A stretch of 45,644 nucleotides of DNA, taken from contig MSTD01000001.1 of NCBI GenBank assembly GCA_001942045.1, positions 1 through 45,644 on the forward strand. Reading direction: 5' to 3'. Source of the stretch: Mycolicibacterium porcinum (GTDB taxonomy: Bacteria; Actinomycetota; Actinomycetes; Mycobacteriales; Mycobacteriaceae). How positions within the stretch are numbered: the stretch's first letter is position 1; each line of letters begins with the position of its first letter. The notes under the pieces are model-generated. The model ran no database searches. It was not told the DNA's origin and saw only the letters and a program-made list of their open reading frames with translations. The translations under genes and the position numbers were made by a program. Shown piece after piece: positions 17,509-25,204 of the stretch.

Positions 17509-18171
17509 GTGGGGATATGGCGGGTGATCGTGGCGATGTCATTCGTGCTCTGCGGACTGGCCGCAGGGCCACCTCAGGCATGGTCGGACCCCGGTGCCGA
17601 CTGTCCGCCGCTGTGTGACCGCATCCCGGACTCGGCGTGGGTCGCCACCTCGAAGGTCCCGTTGAACCGCGAGTACCGCTGGCCCGGGTTGGCGGGCTTG
17701 GCCGTCACCGCGGTGTCCCCACGCTTCCGCTTCGAAGAGGAATGCGCGTCACCGCCGATCCCCGGAGACCCGCGCGACTACGCCGTGGCGGCCCGATCCG
17801 AGGTGTCCCACCCCGACGGGCACTGGCAACTGCGCGTCCAGGTGATCCACTGGCGCGGGGACACGTGGCAGGGCGGGCAGACCGCCCTGGCGGTGGTGCA
17901 GGGCGCGGTCGGCGCGCTGCGCACCTGCCAGGGGGCCGGAACGTCGGTCACCACCGACCGGCCCGGGCGGTTCGCGGCGGCCATCAACTTCGGCAACACC
18001 CGGGTCCTGCACCAGTACCTGATCGCCGATCCGGACAACAGCACGGTGGTCGAGCTGGCCATGTGGTCGAGCACGCCACCACAGGTCGCGTGGTCGGCAC
18101 CGTCGGACGGTCAGGTGCTCGATGCGCTGGCCGACCCACTGTGCACGGCTTACATAGGGTCGTGCCGGTAG
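17509..18171 (+). CDS. Secreted Cys-containing conserved protein (Rv0787-like)
   Basis: The 220-residue product has a signal peptide: IWRVIVAMSFVLCGLAAG then PPQAWS|DPGAD, with cleavage near residue 26. The mature part opens with DCPPLCDRIPDSAW and has further cysteines (EECASPP, RTCQGA, PLCTAYIGSC), suggesting disulfide bonds and an exported fold. GTG 17509 was chosen because it places the hydrophobic core at residues 3-20; the frame is open far upstream inside the divergent metallo-hydrolase, and TTG 17497 is possible. Position directly before purS matches Rv0787. No enzymatic motif is recognised. Confidence 0.72.
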   Translation: MGIWRVIVAMSFVLCGLAAGPPQAWSDPGADCPPLCDRIPDSAWVATSKVPLNREYRWPGLAGLAVTAVSPRFRFEEECASPPIPGDPRDYAVAARSEVSHPDGHWQLRVQVIHWRGDTWQGGQTALAVVQGAVGALRTCQGAGTSVTTDRPGRFAAAINFGNTRVLHQYLIADPDNSTVVELAMWSSTPPQVAWSAPSDGQVLDALADPLCTAYIGSCR

Positions 18172-18184
18172 AGTGTGCGCCGTG
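18169..18184 (+). promoter_or_regulatory. -10 hexamer and leaderless GTG of purS
   Basis: TAGAGT (18169-18174) overlaps the stop region of the secreted-protein gene and ends 7 nt before GTG 18182. No Shine-Dalgarno sequence exists, so purS-purQ probably has its own leaderless transcript. Confidence 0.55.
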
Positions 18185-18421
18185 GCAAAGGTGGTTGTGC
18201 ACGTCATGCCCAAGGCGGAGATCCTCGACCCCCAGGGGCAGGCGATCGTCGGGGCACTTGGTCGGCTCGGACATGGTGGTATCTCCGACGTCCGTCAGGG
18301 CAAGCGGTTCGAGCTCGAAGTCGACGACTCCGTAGCCGACGAGACCCTGGCCGAGATCGCCGAATCTCTGCTGGCCAACACCGTTATCGAGGACTTCTCG
18401 GTGAGCCGGGAGGACGCGTGA
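18182..18421 (+). CDS. purS: Phosphoribosylformylglycinamidine synthase subunit PurS
   Basis: The 79-residue subunit ([20 protein letters not shown], then [15 protein letters not shown]) is the small ferredoxin-like component that links PurL and PurQ in FGAM synthase. Length is normal. The start is GTG 18182; an in-frame upstream codon at 18173 would lie inside the -10 hexamer. It overlaps purQ by GTGA, so the two subunits are translationally coupled. The large subunit purL is about 9 kb downstream (27418), a split also seen in M. tuberculosis. Confidence 0.95.
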   Translation: MAKVVVHVMPKAEILDPQGQAIVGALGRLGHGGISDVRQGKRFELEVDDSVADETLAEIAESLLANTVIEDFSVSREDA

Positions 18422-19092
18422 CCACCCGTGTCGGGGTGATCACCTTCCCCGGGACGCTCGACGACATCGACGCGGCCCGAGCCGTCCGGCTGGCCGGCGC
18501 CGAGGCGGTTAGCCTGTGGCACGCCGACGCCGATCTGAAGGGCGTCGACGCTGTCGTCGTCCCCGGCGGTTTCTCTTACGGGGATTACCTGCGCTGCGGG
18601 GCCATCGCGAAGTTCGCGCCCGTGATGGGGTCGGTCGTGGAAGCTGCCGGCAAGGGTATGCCCGTCCTCGGTATCTGCAACGGCTTCCAGGTGCTGTGCG
18701 AGGCCGGGCTGCTGCCCGGGGCCTTGACTCGCAACGCCGGCCTGCACTTCATCTGCCGCGACGTGTGGCTGGAGGTCGCGTCCAACACCACCGCCTGGAC
18801 CACCCGGTACGACGCGGGTGCCGACCTGCTGATCCCGCTCAAGTCGGGCGAGGGCCGGTATGTCGCCTCCGAGGCCGTGCTCGACGAACTCGAGGGCGAG
18901 GACCGCGTGGTGTTCCGCTACCGCGAGAACCTCAACGGATCGATGCGCGGCATCGCCGGCGTGTGCTCGGAGAATCGTCGCGTGGTCGGCCTGATGCCGC
19001 ATCCCGAACATGCCACCGAGGCGTTGACCGGCCCGTCCGATGACGGGCTCGGGCTGTTCTACTCCGCGCTCGACGCGGTTCTCTCGGTCTAG
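18418..19092 (+). CDS. purQ: Phosphoribosylformylglycinamidine synthase subunit PurQ (glutaminase)
   Basis: The 224-residue class I glutamine amidotransferase delivers ammonia to PurL. It has [20 protein letters not shown], the [14 protein letters not shown] block, the nucleophile elbow [11 protein letters not shown] with the catalytic Cys, and the His-Glu pair in [10 protein letters not shown]. Overlap with purS is 4 bp. After its TAG comes a 109-bp gap and then the lower-GC type VII cassette, so purQ marks the left border of the insert. Confidence 0.96.
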   Translation: MTTRVGVITFPGTLDDIDAARAVRLAGAEAVSLWHADADLKGVDAVVVPGGFSYGDYLRCGAIAKFAPVMGSVVEAAGKGMPVLGICNGFQVLCEAGLLPGALTRNAGLHFICRDVWLEVASNTTAWTTRYDAGADLLIPLKSGEGRYVASEAVLDELEGEDRVVFRYRENLNGSMRGIAGVCSENRRVVGLMPHPEHATEALTGPSDDGLGLFYSALDAVLSV

Positions 19093-19201
19093 CTGTTCGC
19101 TACTTTTGGTGCGATAACCTCCACGCGCGCGGTGTTAGATTCATCTGGACGTTTGTGTGCTGCGAAGCACCGCTGGATGTGAAACACCTTATGGGGGACA
19201 A
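19093..19201. other. Border intergenic region between purQ and the type VII cassette
   Basis: The 109-bp gap is where base composition changes. It contains hexamers TAACCT (19115-19120) and TAGATT (19136-19141) as possible -10 elements, a small hairpin GTGCT-GCGA-AGCAC (19157-19170), and a GGGGGA ribosome site just before GTG 19202. I see no tRNA, direct repeat or integrase remnant that would explain how the insert arrived. Confidence 0.4.
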
Positions 19202-19486
19202 GTGTTAGTCAATCCGGACCTTCTCCGGGGGTTTGCGGCACAGGTAGATACTGCGGCGGCTGCAATACGGGAGTCCGACGCTGGGCTGACGGCCAGCGCA
19301 GCGGCTGATGGACTGCCGGGTTCGATGACGCAGTGGATGACCCGCGAAGTCGGTGGGCATCTGGATCAAGTGCTCGCTGACATTGCCAACGATGTTGGCG
19401 CGATCGGAGTGTTAGTCCGTGGAGCCGGAGATCGGTACGAAGTCGATGACAACGATCTTGCCCGCGGCTTCAAGGGCCTGTTTTAG
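19202..19486 (+). CDS. EspC-like (DUF2580) type VII secretion partner protein
   Basis: The 94-residue protein reads LVNPDLLRGFAAQVDTAAAA at the N-terminus and ends GDRYEVDDNDLARGFKGLF. This matches the EspC/DUF2580 plan: an N-terminal V-x-P-x-x-L block, two helices with about 90-105 residues in all, and a closing Y-x-x-x-D (Y79-D83, the type VII secretion signal) followed by GLF. No WxG is present (the single Trp is W45). GTG 19202 with GGGGGA upstream is used; an upstream in-frame start at 19157 would add residues unlike the family. It is 3 bp from the effector gene and is presumably its co-secreted helical partner. Lower GC than the neighbours and a TTA codon at position 2 point to transfer. 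Confidence 0.75.
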   Translation: MLVNPDLLRGFAAQVDTAAAAIRESDAGLTASAAADGLPGSMTQWMTREVGGHLDQVLADIANDVGAIGVLVRGAGDRYEVDDNDLARGFKGLF

Positions 19487-19489
19487 ATC

Positions 19490-20851
19490 ATGTTGCCGTC
19501 GCGTTCGCGATTGACTTCCTGGAACCCGGATTCTCTACAAGTCGCTTCCAAGTCCGTCAGTTCAGCTGGTGCCGCGGTGTATCAGGCAGTGCGCAATCTC
19601 GATGACGGGTGTGACCGACTGCCGGAGTCGCGTACATGGTCAGGCGACGCACACGGCGCCGCAACCGGAATGTTCGGTAAAGCGACTGAGCGTGCCTCGC
19701 ACTTCCAGAATTACACCGAGGCTGTCGCCGATGCGCTCGCAAGAGGTGGTGGGTTGATAGGGAAAGCCCGAACGGAACTCCTTCGGGAGGCCGACGAAAT
19801 TGATAAAGGCGAACTGAATGTCACCGACCAGTGGGTGGTGCTAATCGACCCGGCTGGAATGTCGGCAGCAAAGGCTGCTGATCTTCAAAGGCAAGCGGAA
19901 GCTGCGCAGTCGGAGATCAACCGATTACTGGCTGCCGTCGGTGACGCAGATCAGGAAACTGCTCAGAAGCTGCTACTCGCTCGAACGGGGCACGAGGCAG
20001 GCGGAGCGTTCAACGATGTACAGATACCGGGTCCGAGGGTCGTGCCGCCCAGGCCAGGCGACGAAGTACCGGACCCGAGGACTCCTGACGGCAAGACGCT
20101 GCAGGACATTACCCGGGCCGGCGATATGGCAACAACTGTCCGGGAACGGTCCGAAACCGAAGACAATCTCGGAAACAAAATTACGACTCTTACGATGTTA
20201 GACGGCAGCAGTCAGGTTATAACAGAATATGGTGGATCGGTGGCGTATCGAACGTTTCCGGAGGGGACGATCAAGGTGGAGCACACCGACAAGAATGGGA
20301 ATCTTATTTCGGATACTTACACGTATCACAATGACGACGGCAGCACACGAACCGACATTACTTGGGCGAACGGTACGCAAATTTCAATCGCGAAAGATGC
20401 CGATGGCAACTGTCTCGGTGGAGCCACCGAACCGGGAGCTCAACCCGGCATATTTCCCGACACCTTTTTCACCCATCCTGCTCTGACGGCGGCGGGAGCG
20501 TCATTTTCTGGCTTGGAAAAGCAGGCCGGTAGGGGTATCCCGATGTTGAGCGCTGACGCGCTCGACAACGTAAAGCTGGGTTCAAAGTTTGGCGGTCCAG
20601 CGGTCGGTGTCGCAACAATGCTGTACGACCTCAACTCGGTTCAGAATGTGCACGAGGCCTGTGTGACGGCAATGTCCGGCGCGGCTGGCATTGCCGGTAG
20701 CTACTTTGGAGGTCCTGCGGGCGCCGCAGCAGTGACAGCCATGGGCCTACCGATGCTGGCCCCTGTCGGGGCATTCATGGGCGACTTGGCCGGTGCATGG
20801 ACTTTCGGCTATGTCGGAGGCGTCGTGGGAAATCTCGTGTGTCCGAAATGA
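19490..20851 (+). CDS. Modular type VII secretion effector candidate: WxG helical domain, beta domain, glycine-zipper C-terminus
   Basis: The 453-residue protein has four regions. Residues 10-165 are helical with W50-S51-G52, a WxG-type hairpin. Residues 180-203 are a Pro-rich linker (PGPRVVPPRPGDEVPDPRTP). Residues 210-300 are beta-rich with repeated short strands and G-N/D-G turns (DNLGNKITTLTMLDG, DKNGNLISDTYTYHNDDG), reminiscent of Rhs/YD-like scaffold sequence. Residues 345-453 are hydrophobic and rich in Gly and Ala (SGAAGIAGSYFGGPAGAA, YVGGVVGNLVC), with glycine-zipper spacing. No signal peptide and no nuclease or NADase motif is seen. I infer a secreted toxin whose C-terminus inserts in membranes; a non-toxic envelope protein remains possible. 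It is sandwiched between an EspC-like partner and a membrane protein, and local GC falls to about 43-55%. Confidence 0.6.
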   Translation: MLPSRSRLTSWNPDSLQVASKSVSSAGAAVYQAVRNLDDGCDRLPESRTWSGDAHGAATGMFGKATERASHFQNYTEAVADALARGGGLIGKARTELLREADEIDKGELNVTDQWVVLIDPAGMSAAKAADLQRQAEAAQSEINRLLAAVGDADQETAQKLLLARTGHEAGGAFNDVQIPGPRVVPPRPGDEVPDPRTPDGKTLQDITRAGDMATTVRERSETEDNLGNKITTLTMLDGSSQVITEYGGSVAYRTFPEGTIKVEHTDKNGNLISDTYTYHNDDGSTRTDITWANGTQISIAKDADGNCLGGATEPGAQPGIFPDTFFTHPALTAAGASFSGLEKQAGRGIPMLSADALDNVKLGSKFGGPAVGVATMLYDLNSVQNVHEACVTAMSGAAGIAGSYFGGPAGAAAVTAMGLPMLAPVGAFMGDLAGAWTFGYVGGVVGNLVCPK

Positions 20852-21594
20852 AAGTCAGTGCTTTGGCGATTCTCGGCGCACTGCTGTTTGGTGCTACAGG
20901 AAGTCTGGCTTCCGTCTGGACTGTGGTTGCCGTAATGCGCGGAGAGTATCTCACAGCTATAGTTTCGTTCGGTTTTGCGCTGGCGTGCCTCGGATTTTCG
21001 GTGCCGCTCTTGAAAGTGATTCCTGGCAGAGTAACTCCGCGTGGTGAATGGGGGGCAGGAGGCACGACGATTCGCCCAGATCGGGGTATCGAACTCCCCG
21101 CGATCATCGGGATCCTGGGTGCTGCTGTGGCAGGCGTGCTGTTTGCCACTCTTTTTCCATTCGGCAGGATTCATATACCTGTGCCGAGTGAAACTCGGTT
21201 TATCCTTCCGTATCTCAGCGGAATGTTAGTGATCGTGTGTCTCCCGATTCTCTGGAGAATACTGCGAACTGGCGGCATTTATCGTCTGCAATTGAGTCCA
21301 GACGGATTTGTCGTGAATGCCGGAGGTGTCTCGCCGCGAGTTGGTACGTGGGATCAAGTAGTCGATGTTACCGACGCGGTCCCTGGCAGGACTGCCGCGG
21401 ATGATCCGAATACGATAGTCCTCGTACTTCAGGGCGATGTGGCGATAAAACTTCCCGGTGCGGCGTTCACGCCGGAAGGAATTGCGTTACGTCGGCTAGT
21501 AAATTTCTATTGGAAGCACCCGCTCAGTCGAGATGAACTCACTGACGATCGTGCGTTCCAGCGATTGCTGTTGGAAAACTTTCGTGTGAAGTGA
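20848..21594 (+). CDS. Four-helix membrane protein with C-terminal PH-like soluble domain; candidate immunity protein
   Basis: The 248-residue product has four predicted membrane segments (about residues 4-30, 35-58, 83-104 and 118-138), then a soluble region 143-248: IYRLQLSPDGFVVNAGG, TWDQVVDVTDAV and NTIVLVLQGDVAIKLPG. The order and the conserved W in WDQV resemble bacterial PH-like domains. ATG 20848 overlaps the effector stop (ATGA), so the two are translationally coupled; the frame is open upstream but only inside the effector. Tight coupling to a candidate membrane-active effector suggests an immunity role in the inner membrane; this is inference. GC is near 50%, as in the rest of the cassette. 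Confidence 0.6.
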   Translation: MKVSALAILGALLFGATGSLASVWTVVAVMRGEYLTAIVSFGFALACLGFSVPLLKVIPGRVTPRGEWGAGGTTIRPDRGIELPAIIGILGAAVAGVLFATLFPFGRIHIPVPSETRFILPYLSGMLVIVCLPILWRILRTGGIYRLQLSPDGFVVNAGGVSPRVGTWDQVVDVTDAVPGRTAADDPNTIVLVLQGDVAIKLPGAAFTPEGIALRRLVNFYWKHPLSRDELTDDRAFQRLLLENFRVK

Positions 21595-21656
21595 GCAATT
21601 CTATATCGCACGGTGACACCCCAAGTGCCACCACGAGTGTGAGCACTGCGCACCCC

Positions 21657-21690
21657 GCGGGTGCCGTGTCGGCCTCTACACGGCACCCGC
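21657..21690. terminator. Bidirectional hairpin terminator between cassette and encapsulin operon
   Basis: GCGGGTGCCGTGT (21657-21669) and ACACGGCACCCGC (21678-21690) are perfect reverse complements around an 8-nt loop, a 13-bp GC-rich stem. It lies between the stops of the plus-strand membrane-protein gene (21594) and the minus-strand encapsulin gene (21703). No T-tract follows, which is usual for mycobacterial terminators. Confidence 0.75.
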
Positions 21691-21702
21691 AGCGCGGCAC
21701 AT

Positions 21703-22500
21703 CTACGCCGTGAGGGCGACGGACGCCTCGGCCGTGTAGGCCAGGAACGTCAGGGTCTCCTGCAGGTACAGCTGCACGCTCTCCGCGTCGTGGGACAGGT
21801 AGCCGATCGACACGTCAGTGCCCAGCTGCAGATCGAAATCGCCACCGCGGGTGGACAATACGAACGCGCCGTCGATCGCCGGGGCCCAGATGATCTCGCC
21901 GTCCACCAGCCGGCTCAGGTGCTCACGGATCGGGTACCCGTGCGCGGTGGTCTCGCTGACCTTGGTGTAGGTCGCCGCCGACAGCAGCACTGAGTACGGC
22001 CCGTCGACACCGGCCAGCCGTAGTTCGGACAGTGCCTGGGCGATCACGTCGGGAATCTCGCGGGCATCGTCGGGCAGCGCCAGCGCCGGGTTGGAGCTGG
22101 AACTGCGGATGCCTTCGATCGAGGCCGCGGGGTAGCCCTCGAAGATCGCCCGATCCTCGACGAATGCCAGCTTCTTGGCGGCATCCTTGACCGGATCCCA
22201 GTCGGAGTCCTGGGCGCCGCGCTCGACATCGTCAATTGCGGTGCGCGACACCGTGAACGGTACGCGCAGCCGCACCAGCGGCTTCGAGTCGCGCAGGTGC
22301 GCCACCACACCGTCACCGGGCGGGTTGACGTCGACCAGATGACCGGTGCTGATTGCCGCGGTGACCGGACCGCCGGGCTCGCTGACATCGACCACGCGCC
22401 TTCCGGCGATGTGCCGCTTGAAGGTCCGGCTGGCCTCGAGTTCGATCTCGGCCCAGGCGGACTCGGTGATCGGGGCGAGCTCGCGGTACAGGTTGTTCAT
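21703..22500 (-). CDS. Encapsulin nanocompartment shell protein (Cfp29-like)
   Basis: The 265-residue protein forms the HK97-fold shell of a family 1 encapsulin. It begins MNNLYRELAPITESAWAEIE and contains FKRHIAGRRVVDV, then FVEDRAIFEGYPAASIEGI and ends YTAEASVALTA, typical of mycobacterial Cfp29 (Rv0798c). The start overlaps the stop of the DyP gene (ATGA at 22500-22497), coupling shell to cargo. A T=1 assembly holding the peroxidase is expected from the family. The perfect hairpin at 21657-21690 ends this operon. Confidence 0.95.
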   Translation of the reverse strand: MNNLYRELAPITESAWAEIELEASRTFKRHIAGRRVVDVSEPGGPVTAAISTGHLVDVNPPGDGVVAHLRDSKPLVRLRVPFTVSRTAIDDVERGAQDSDWDPVKDAAKKLAFVEDRAIFEGYPAASIEGIRSSSSNPALALPDDAREIPDVIAQALSELRLAGVDGPYSVLLSAATYTKVSETTAHGYPIREHLSRLVDGEIIWAPAIDGAFVLSTRGGDFDLQLGTDVSIGYLSHDAESVQLYLQETLTFLAYTAEASVALTA

Positions 22501-23528
22501 TGCGGGATTCCTTTCAGACTGCCGATGCCGAGCGAGCCGTCGCGGTGGCCCTGAGCCGGTGGAGCTTCCGCTGCGGCCGCCTCGTCGTCAGAGGCGGGCA
22601 GCGGCGGAGGATCATCCAGAAAATCGATGGTGGGGGTGAAGAACAGTCCTCCGGTGAGAGCGGTGGAGAAATCCAGGATGCGATCGGTGTTGCCGGGCGG
22701 ATCTCCGATGAACATGTTGTTCAGCATTCGCTCGGTGACCGACGGTGTGCGGGAATAGCCGATGTAGTACGTGCCGAACTCGCCCTTGCCGATCTCGCCG
22801 AAGGGCATGTTGTGCCGGATGATCTTGAGTTCGTTTCCCTCGTCGTCCTCGATCACATTCAACGCCACATGTGAATTGGGTGGCTTGACCGCGTCATCGA
22901 GTTCGATGTCATCGAGCTTGGTGCGGCCGATCACCCGCTCCTGTTCCTCCGTGGACAACGAATTCCACGAGCTCATGTCGTGCACGTACTTCTGCACGTG
23001 GACATAGCAGCCCCCGGCGAAATCGGGGTCCTCGTCGCCGATCTGGCTGGCATTGACGGCCACCGGGCCGTTCGGGTTCTCGGTGCCGTCGACGAAGCCC
23101 ATCAGATCGCGGTTGTCGAAGAACTTGAAGCCGTGCACCTCGTCGACGATGGTGACGGCGCCGGCCAGGGACTCGGCGAATTTGGTGGCGAGCTCGAAGC
23201 ACACGTCCATCGACTCCGCGCGCAAGTGGAACAACAGGTCGCCCGGGGTTGCCGGAGCGCGATGGCGCGGGCCGTCCAACGGCACGAACGGGTGCAACTC
23301 GGCGGGCCGGGGGCCGGCGAACAACCGGTCCCAGGCGTCGGACCCGATCGACACGATCGCCGACAGGTGTTTGGCCGGATCGCGGAAGCCGATGGCGCGC
23401 ACCAGACCTGAGATGTCGGTCAGGGTGTCGTGAACAACCGCCTCGCCGCCCTCGTCGATCGTGGCGACCATGAACACGGCGGCCGGCGTCAGCGGGGCCA
23501 GGACTGGCTGGGGCTGTGGTGCGGGCAC
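22497..23528 (-). CDS. Dye-decolorizing peroxidase, encapsulin cargo
   Basis: The 343-residue haem peroxidase has the DyP motif LMGFVDGTENP with the distal Asp, NSHVALN with the proximal haem His, and KIIRHNMPFGE with the distal Arg. After an Ala/Pro-rich tail (ASDDEAAAAEAPPAQG) it ends DGSLGIGSLKGIPQ, the encapsulin-targeting peptide that docks cargo inside the shell. The start is GTG 23528, with a TAGGGT hexamer 7 nt upstream, so the operon is probably leaderless. The shell gene follows with a 4-bp overlap. The role is peroxide or radical detoxification within the compartment. Confidence 0.95.
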   Translation of the reverse strand: MPAPQPQPVLAPLTPAAVFMVATIDEGGEAVVHDTLTDISGLVRAIGFRDPAKHLSAIVSIGSDAWDRLFAGPRPAELHPFVPLDGPRHRAPATPGDLLFHLRAESMDVCFELATKFAESLAGAVTIVDEVHGFKFFDNRDLMGFVDGTENPNGPVAVNASQIGDEDPDFAGGCYVHVQKYVHDMSSWNSLSTEEQERVIGRTKLDDIELDDAVKPPNSHVALNVIEDDEGNELKIIRHNMPFGEIGKGEFGTYYIGYSRTPSVTERMLNNMFIGDPPGNTDRILDFSTALTGGLFFTPTIDFLDDPPPLPASDDEAAAAEAPPAQGHRDGSLGIGSLKGIPQ

Positions 23529-23541
23529 AAGGTCGACCCTA
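23526..23541 (-). promoter_or_regulatory. -10 hexamer and leaderless GTG of the DyP-encapsulin operon
   Basis: On the minus strand TAGGGT (23541-23536) ends 7 nt before GTG 23528. No ribosome-binding sequence is present in the short divergent gap with pepC. Confidence 0.5.
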
Positions 23542-23578
23542 ACGCGGCCCGCGATGAAATCCCGGTCAAGATAGAGAT

Positions 23579-24838
23579 ATGGCAGCCAGCGCCCAGAGCA
23601 TGTGCGAGTTCATCGACGCGTCGCCGTCGCCGTTTCACGTCTGCGCCACCGCTGCGCAACGCCTGCGCGACGCGGGATTCACCGAGCTTTCCGAGACGGA
23701 AGCCTGGCCTGACAACGGGAAGTTCTTCACGGTGCGGGCGGGCTCGCTGGTGACCTGGAACACCGAGGGCGCCGACGCTGCCGCGCCGTTCCGGGTCGTC
23801 GGGGGCCACACCGACAGCCCCAATCTCCGGGTCAAACAGCACCCGGACCGCGTCGTCGCAGGTTGGCAGGTGGTCGCGCTGCAGCCTTACGGCGGCGCCT
23901 GGCTGAACTCATGGCTGGACCGTGACCTCGGGATCAGTGGTCGGCTCTCGGTCCGCGACGGCAACCGGATCGAACACCGGCTGGTCCGGATCGACGATCC
24001 GATCCTGCGCGTGCCTCAGCTCGCGATCCACCTGTCCGAGGACCGCAAGGGCGTCAGCCCCGACCCACAGCGCCACGTCAACGCGGTGTGGGGCCTGGGG
24101 GAGCGGCCGGGCTCGTTCCTGCGTTTCGTCGCTGCGCGGGCCGGGGTGGAACAACGCGACGTGCTCGGGTTCGACCTGATGACCCACGATCTGACGCCGT
24201 CGGCCATCACCGGAGCCGAGAGCGAGTTCGTCAGTGCGCCCCGGCTGGACAATCAGGCCACCTGCTACGCGGGCCTGGAAGCCTTCCTGGCGGCGGATGC
24301 CGGCACGTATGTGCCGGTGCTGGCCCTGTTCGACCACGAGGAGGTCGGCTCGACCTCCGATCACGGCGCCCAGTCCGAGCTGCTGCCGACCGTGCTGGAG
24401 CGCATCGTGCTCGCCGCGGGCGGTTCCCGCGAGGACTTCCTGCGCCGGGCCGCCGGATCGATGGTGGCCTCCGGAGACATGGCGCACGCGACGCATCCGA
24501 ACTACCCGGACCGGCACGAGCCCGGACACCTGATCGAGGTCAACGCCGGCCCGGTGCTCAAAGTGCAGCCCAACCTGCGATACGCCACCGATGGCCGTAC
24601 CGCGGCGGCGTTCGCGCTGGCCTGCGAGCAGGCCGGGGTGCCGCTGCAACGCTACGAGCATCGCGCCGATCTGCCGTGCGGGTCGACGATCGGCCCGATG
24701 ACCTCGGCGCGCACCGGAATTCCCACGGTCGACGTCGGCGCGCCGCAGCTCGCCATGCACTCGGCCCGGGAATTCATGGGTGCCAAGGACGTCGCGGCCT
24801 ACTCGGCGGCGCTCCAGAGATTCTTGTCACCGGCGTGA
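23579..24838 (+). CDS. pepC: M18-family aminopeptidase (PepC/aspartyl-aminopeptidase type)
   Basis: The 419-residue metallopeptidase carries the dinuclear zinc site of M18: [10 protein letters not shown] (His and the following Asp), RLDNQ (bridging Asp), [10 protein letters not shown] (catalytic and ligand Glu), [11 protein letters not shown] (Asp/His) and a late His in [11 protein letters not shown]18 enzymes remove N-terminal residues, often acidic, in the cytosol. The first ATG 23579 lies only 1 nt after TAGAGA (23572-23577), so a start at ATG 23600 ([11 protein letters not shown]) is a realistic alternative. It is divergent from the DyP-encapsulin operon, as with Rv0800. The VOC gene follows after 15 bp. 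Confidence 0.92.
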   Translation: MAASAQSMCEFIDASPSPFHVCATAAQRLRDAGFTELSETEAWPDNGKFFTVRAGSLVTWNTEGADAAAPFRVVGGHTDSPNLRVKQHPDRVVAGWQVVALQPYGGAWLNSWLDRDLGISGRLSVRDGNRIEHRLVRIDDPILRVPQLAIHLSEDRKGVSPDPQRHVNAVWGLGERPGSFLRFVAARAGVEQRDVLGFDLMTHDLTPSAITGAESEFVSAPRLDNQATCYAGLEAFLAADAGTYVPVLALFDHEEVGSTSDHGAQSELLPTVLERIVLAAGGSREDFLRRAAGSMVASGDMAHATHPNYPDRHEPGHLIEVNAGPVLKVQPNLRYATDGRTAAAFALACEQAGVPLQRYEHRADLPCGSTIGPMTSARTGIPTVDVGAPQLAMHSAREFMGAKDVAAYSAALQRFLSPA

Positions 24839-24840
24839 TC

Positions 24841-24856
24841 TAGGGTCGGCGCCATG
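24841..24856 (+). promoter_or_regulatory. -10 hexamer for leaderless VOC gene
   Basis: TAGGGT (24841-24846) starts just after the pepC stop and ends 7 nt before ATG 24854. No Shine-Dalgarno sequence is seen. Confidence 0.45.
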
Positions 24857-25204
24857 ACCCTCTCGGTGGAAATGATCACCTTCGACTGCACCGATCCCGA
24901 CGCGCTCGCCCAATGGTGGGCCAAGGCGCTCGGCGGTGAGGTGAATGCCTTGATGCCAGGCGAATTCGTGCTGCTGGCGCGGCCGGATGGGCCGCGGCTG
25001 GGATTTCAGAAGGTCCCCGACCCGACGCCGGGCAAGAACCGCGTTCACCTCGACCTGGCAGCCGAGGACGCCGAAGCGGAGGTGGCGCGCCTGGTGAGCC
25101 TCGGGGCCGCCGAAACCGAACGGCACAGCTTCGGCCCGGATTTCAGTTGGGTCGTCCTGACCGACCCCGAGGGCAACGCGTTCTGTATCGGGTCTGAGGG
25201 CTAG
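24854..25204 (+). CDS. VOC/glyoxalase-fold protein (Rv0801-like)
   Basis: The 116-residue single-module VOC protein contains FDCTDPDALAQWWAKALGG, FVLLARPDGPRLGFQKVPDP, KNRVHLDLAAED and the terminal VLTDPEGNAFCIG. The H in VHLDL and the E in DPEGN are typical metal-site positions of the glyoxalase/bleomycin-resistance superfamily, although many members of this actinobacterial group are not known to be enzymes. Synteny after pepC matches Rv0801. Its TAG stop lies in a CTAG that is also the stop of the convergent small gene. Confidence 0.85.
   Translation: MTLSVEMITFDCTDPDALAQWWAKALGGEVNALMPGEFVLLARPDGPRLGFQKVPDPTPGKNRVHLDLAAEDAEAEVARLVSLGAAETERHSFGPDFSWVVLTDPEGNAFCIGSEG

Noticed and set aside
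18173..18182. Upstream in-frame start for purS at 18173
   Set aside because: It lies within the TAGAGT hexamer, and the family begins at [12 protein letters not shown] 18182 fits both the promoter and family length.
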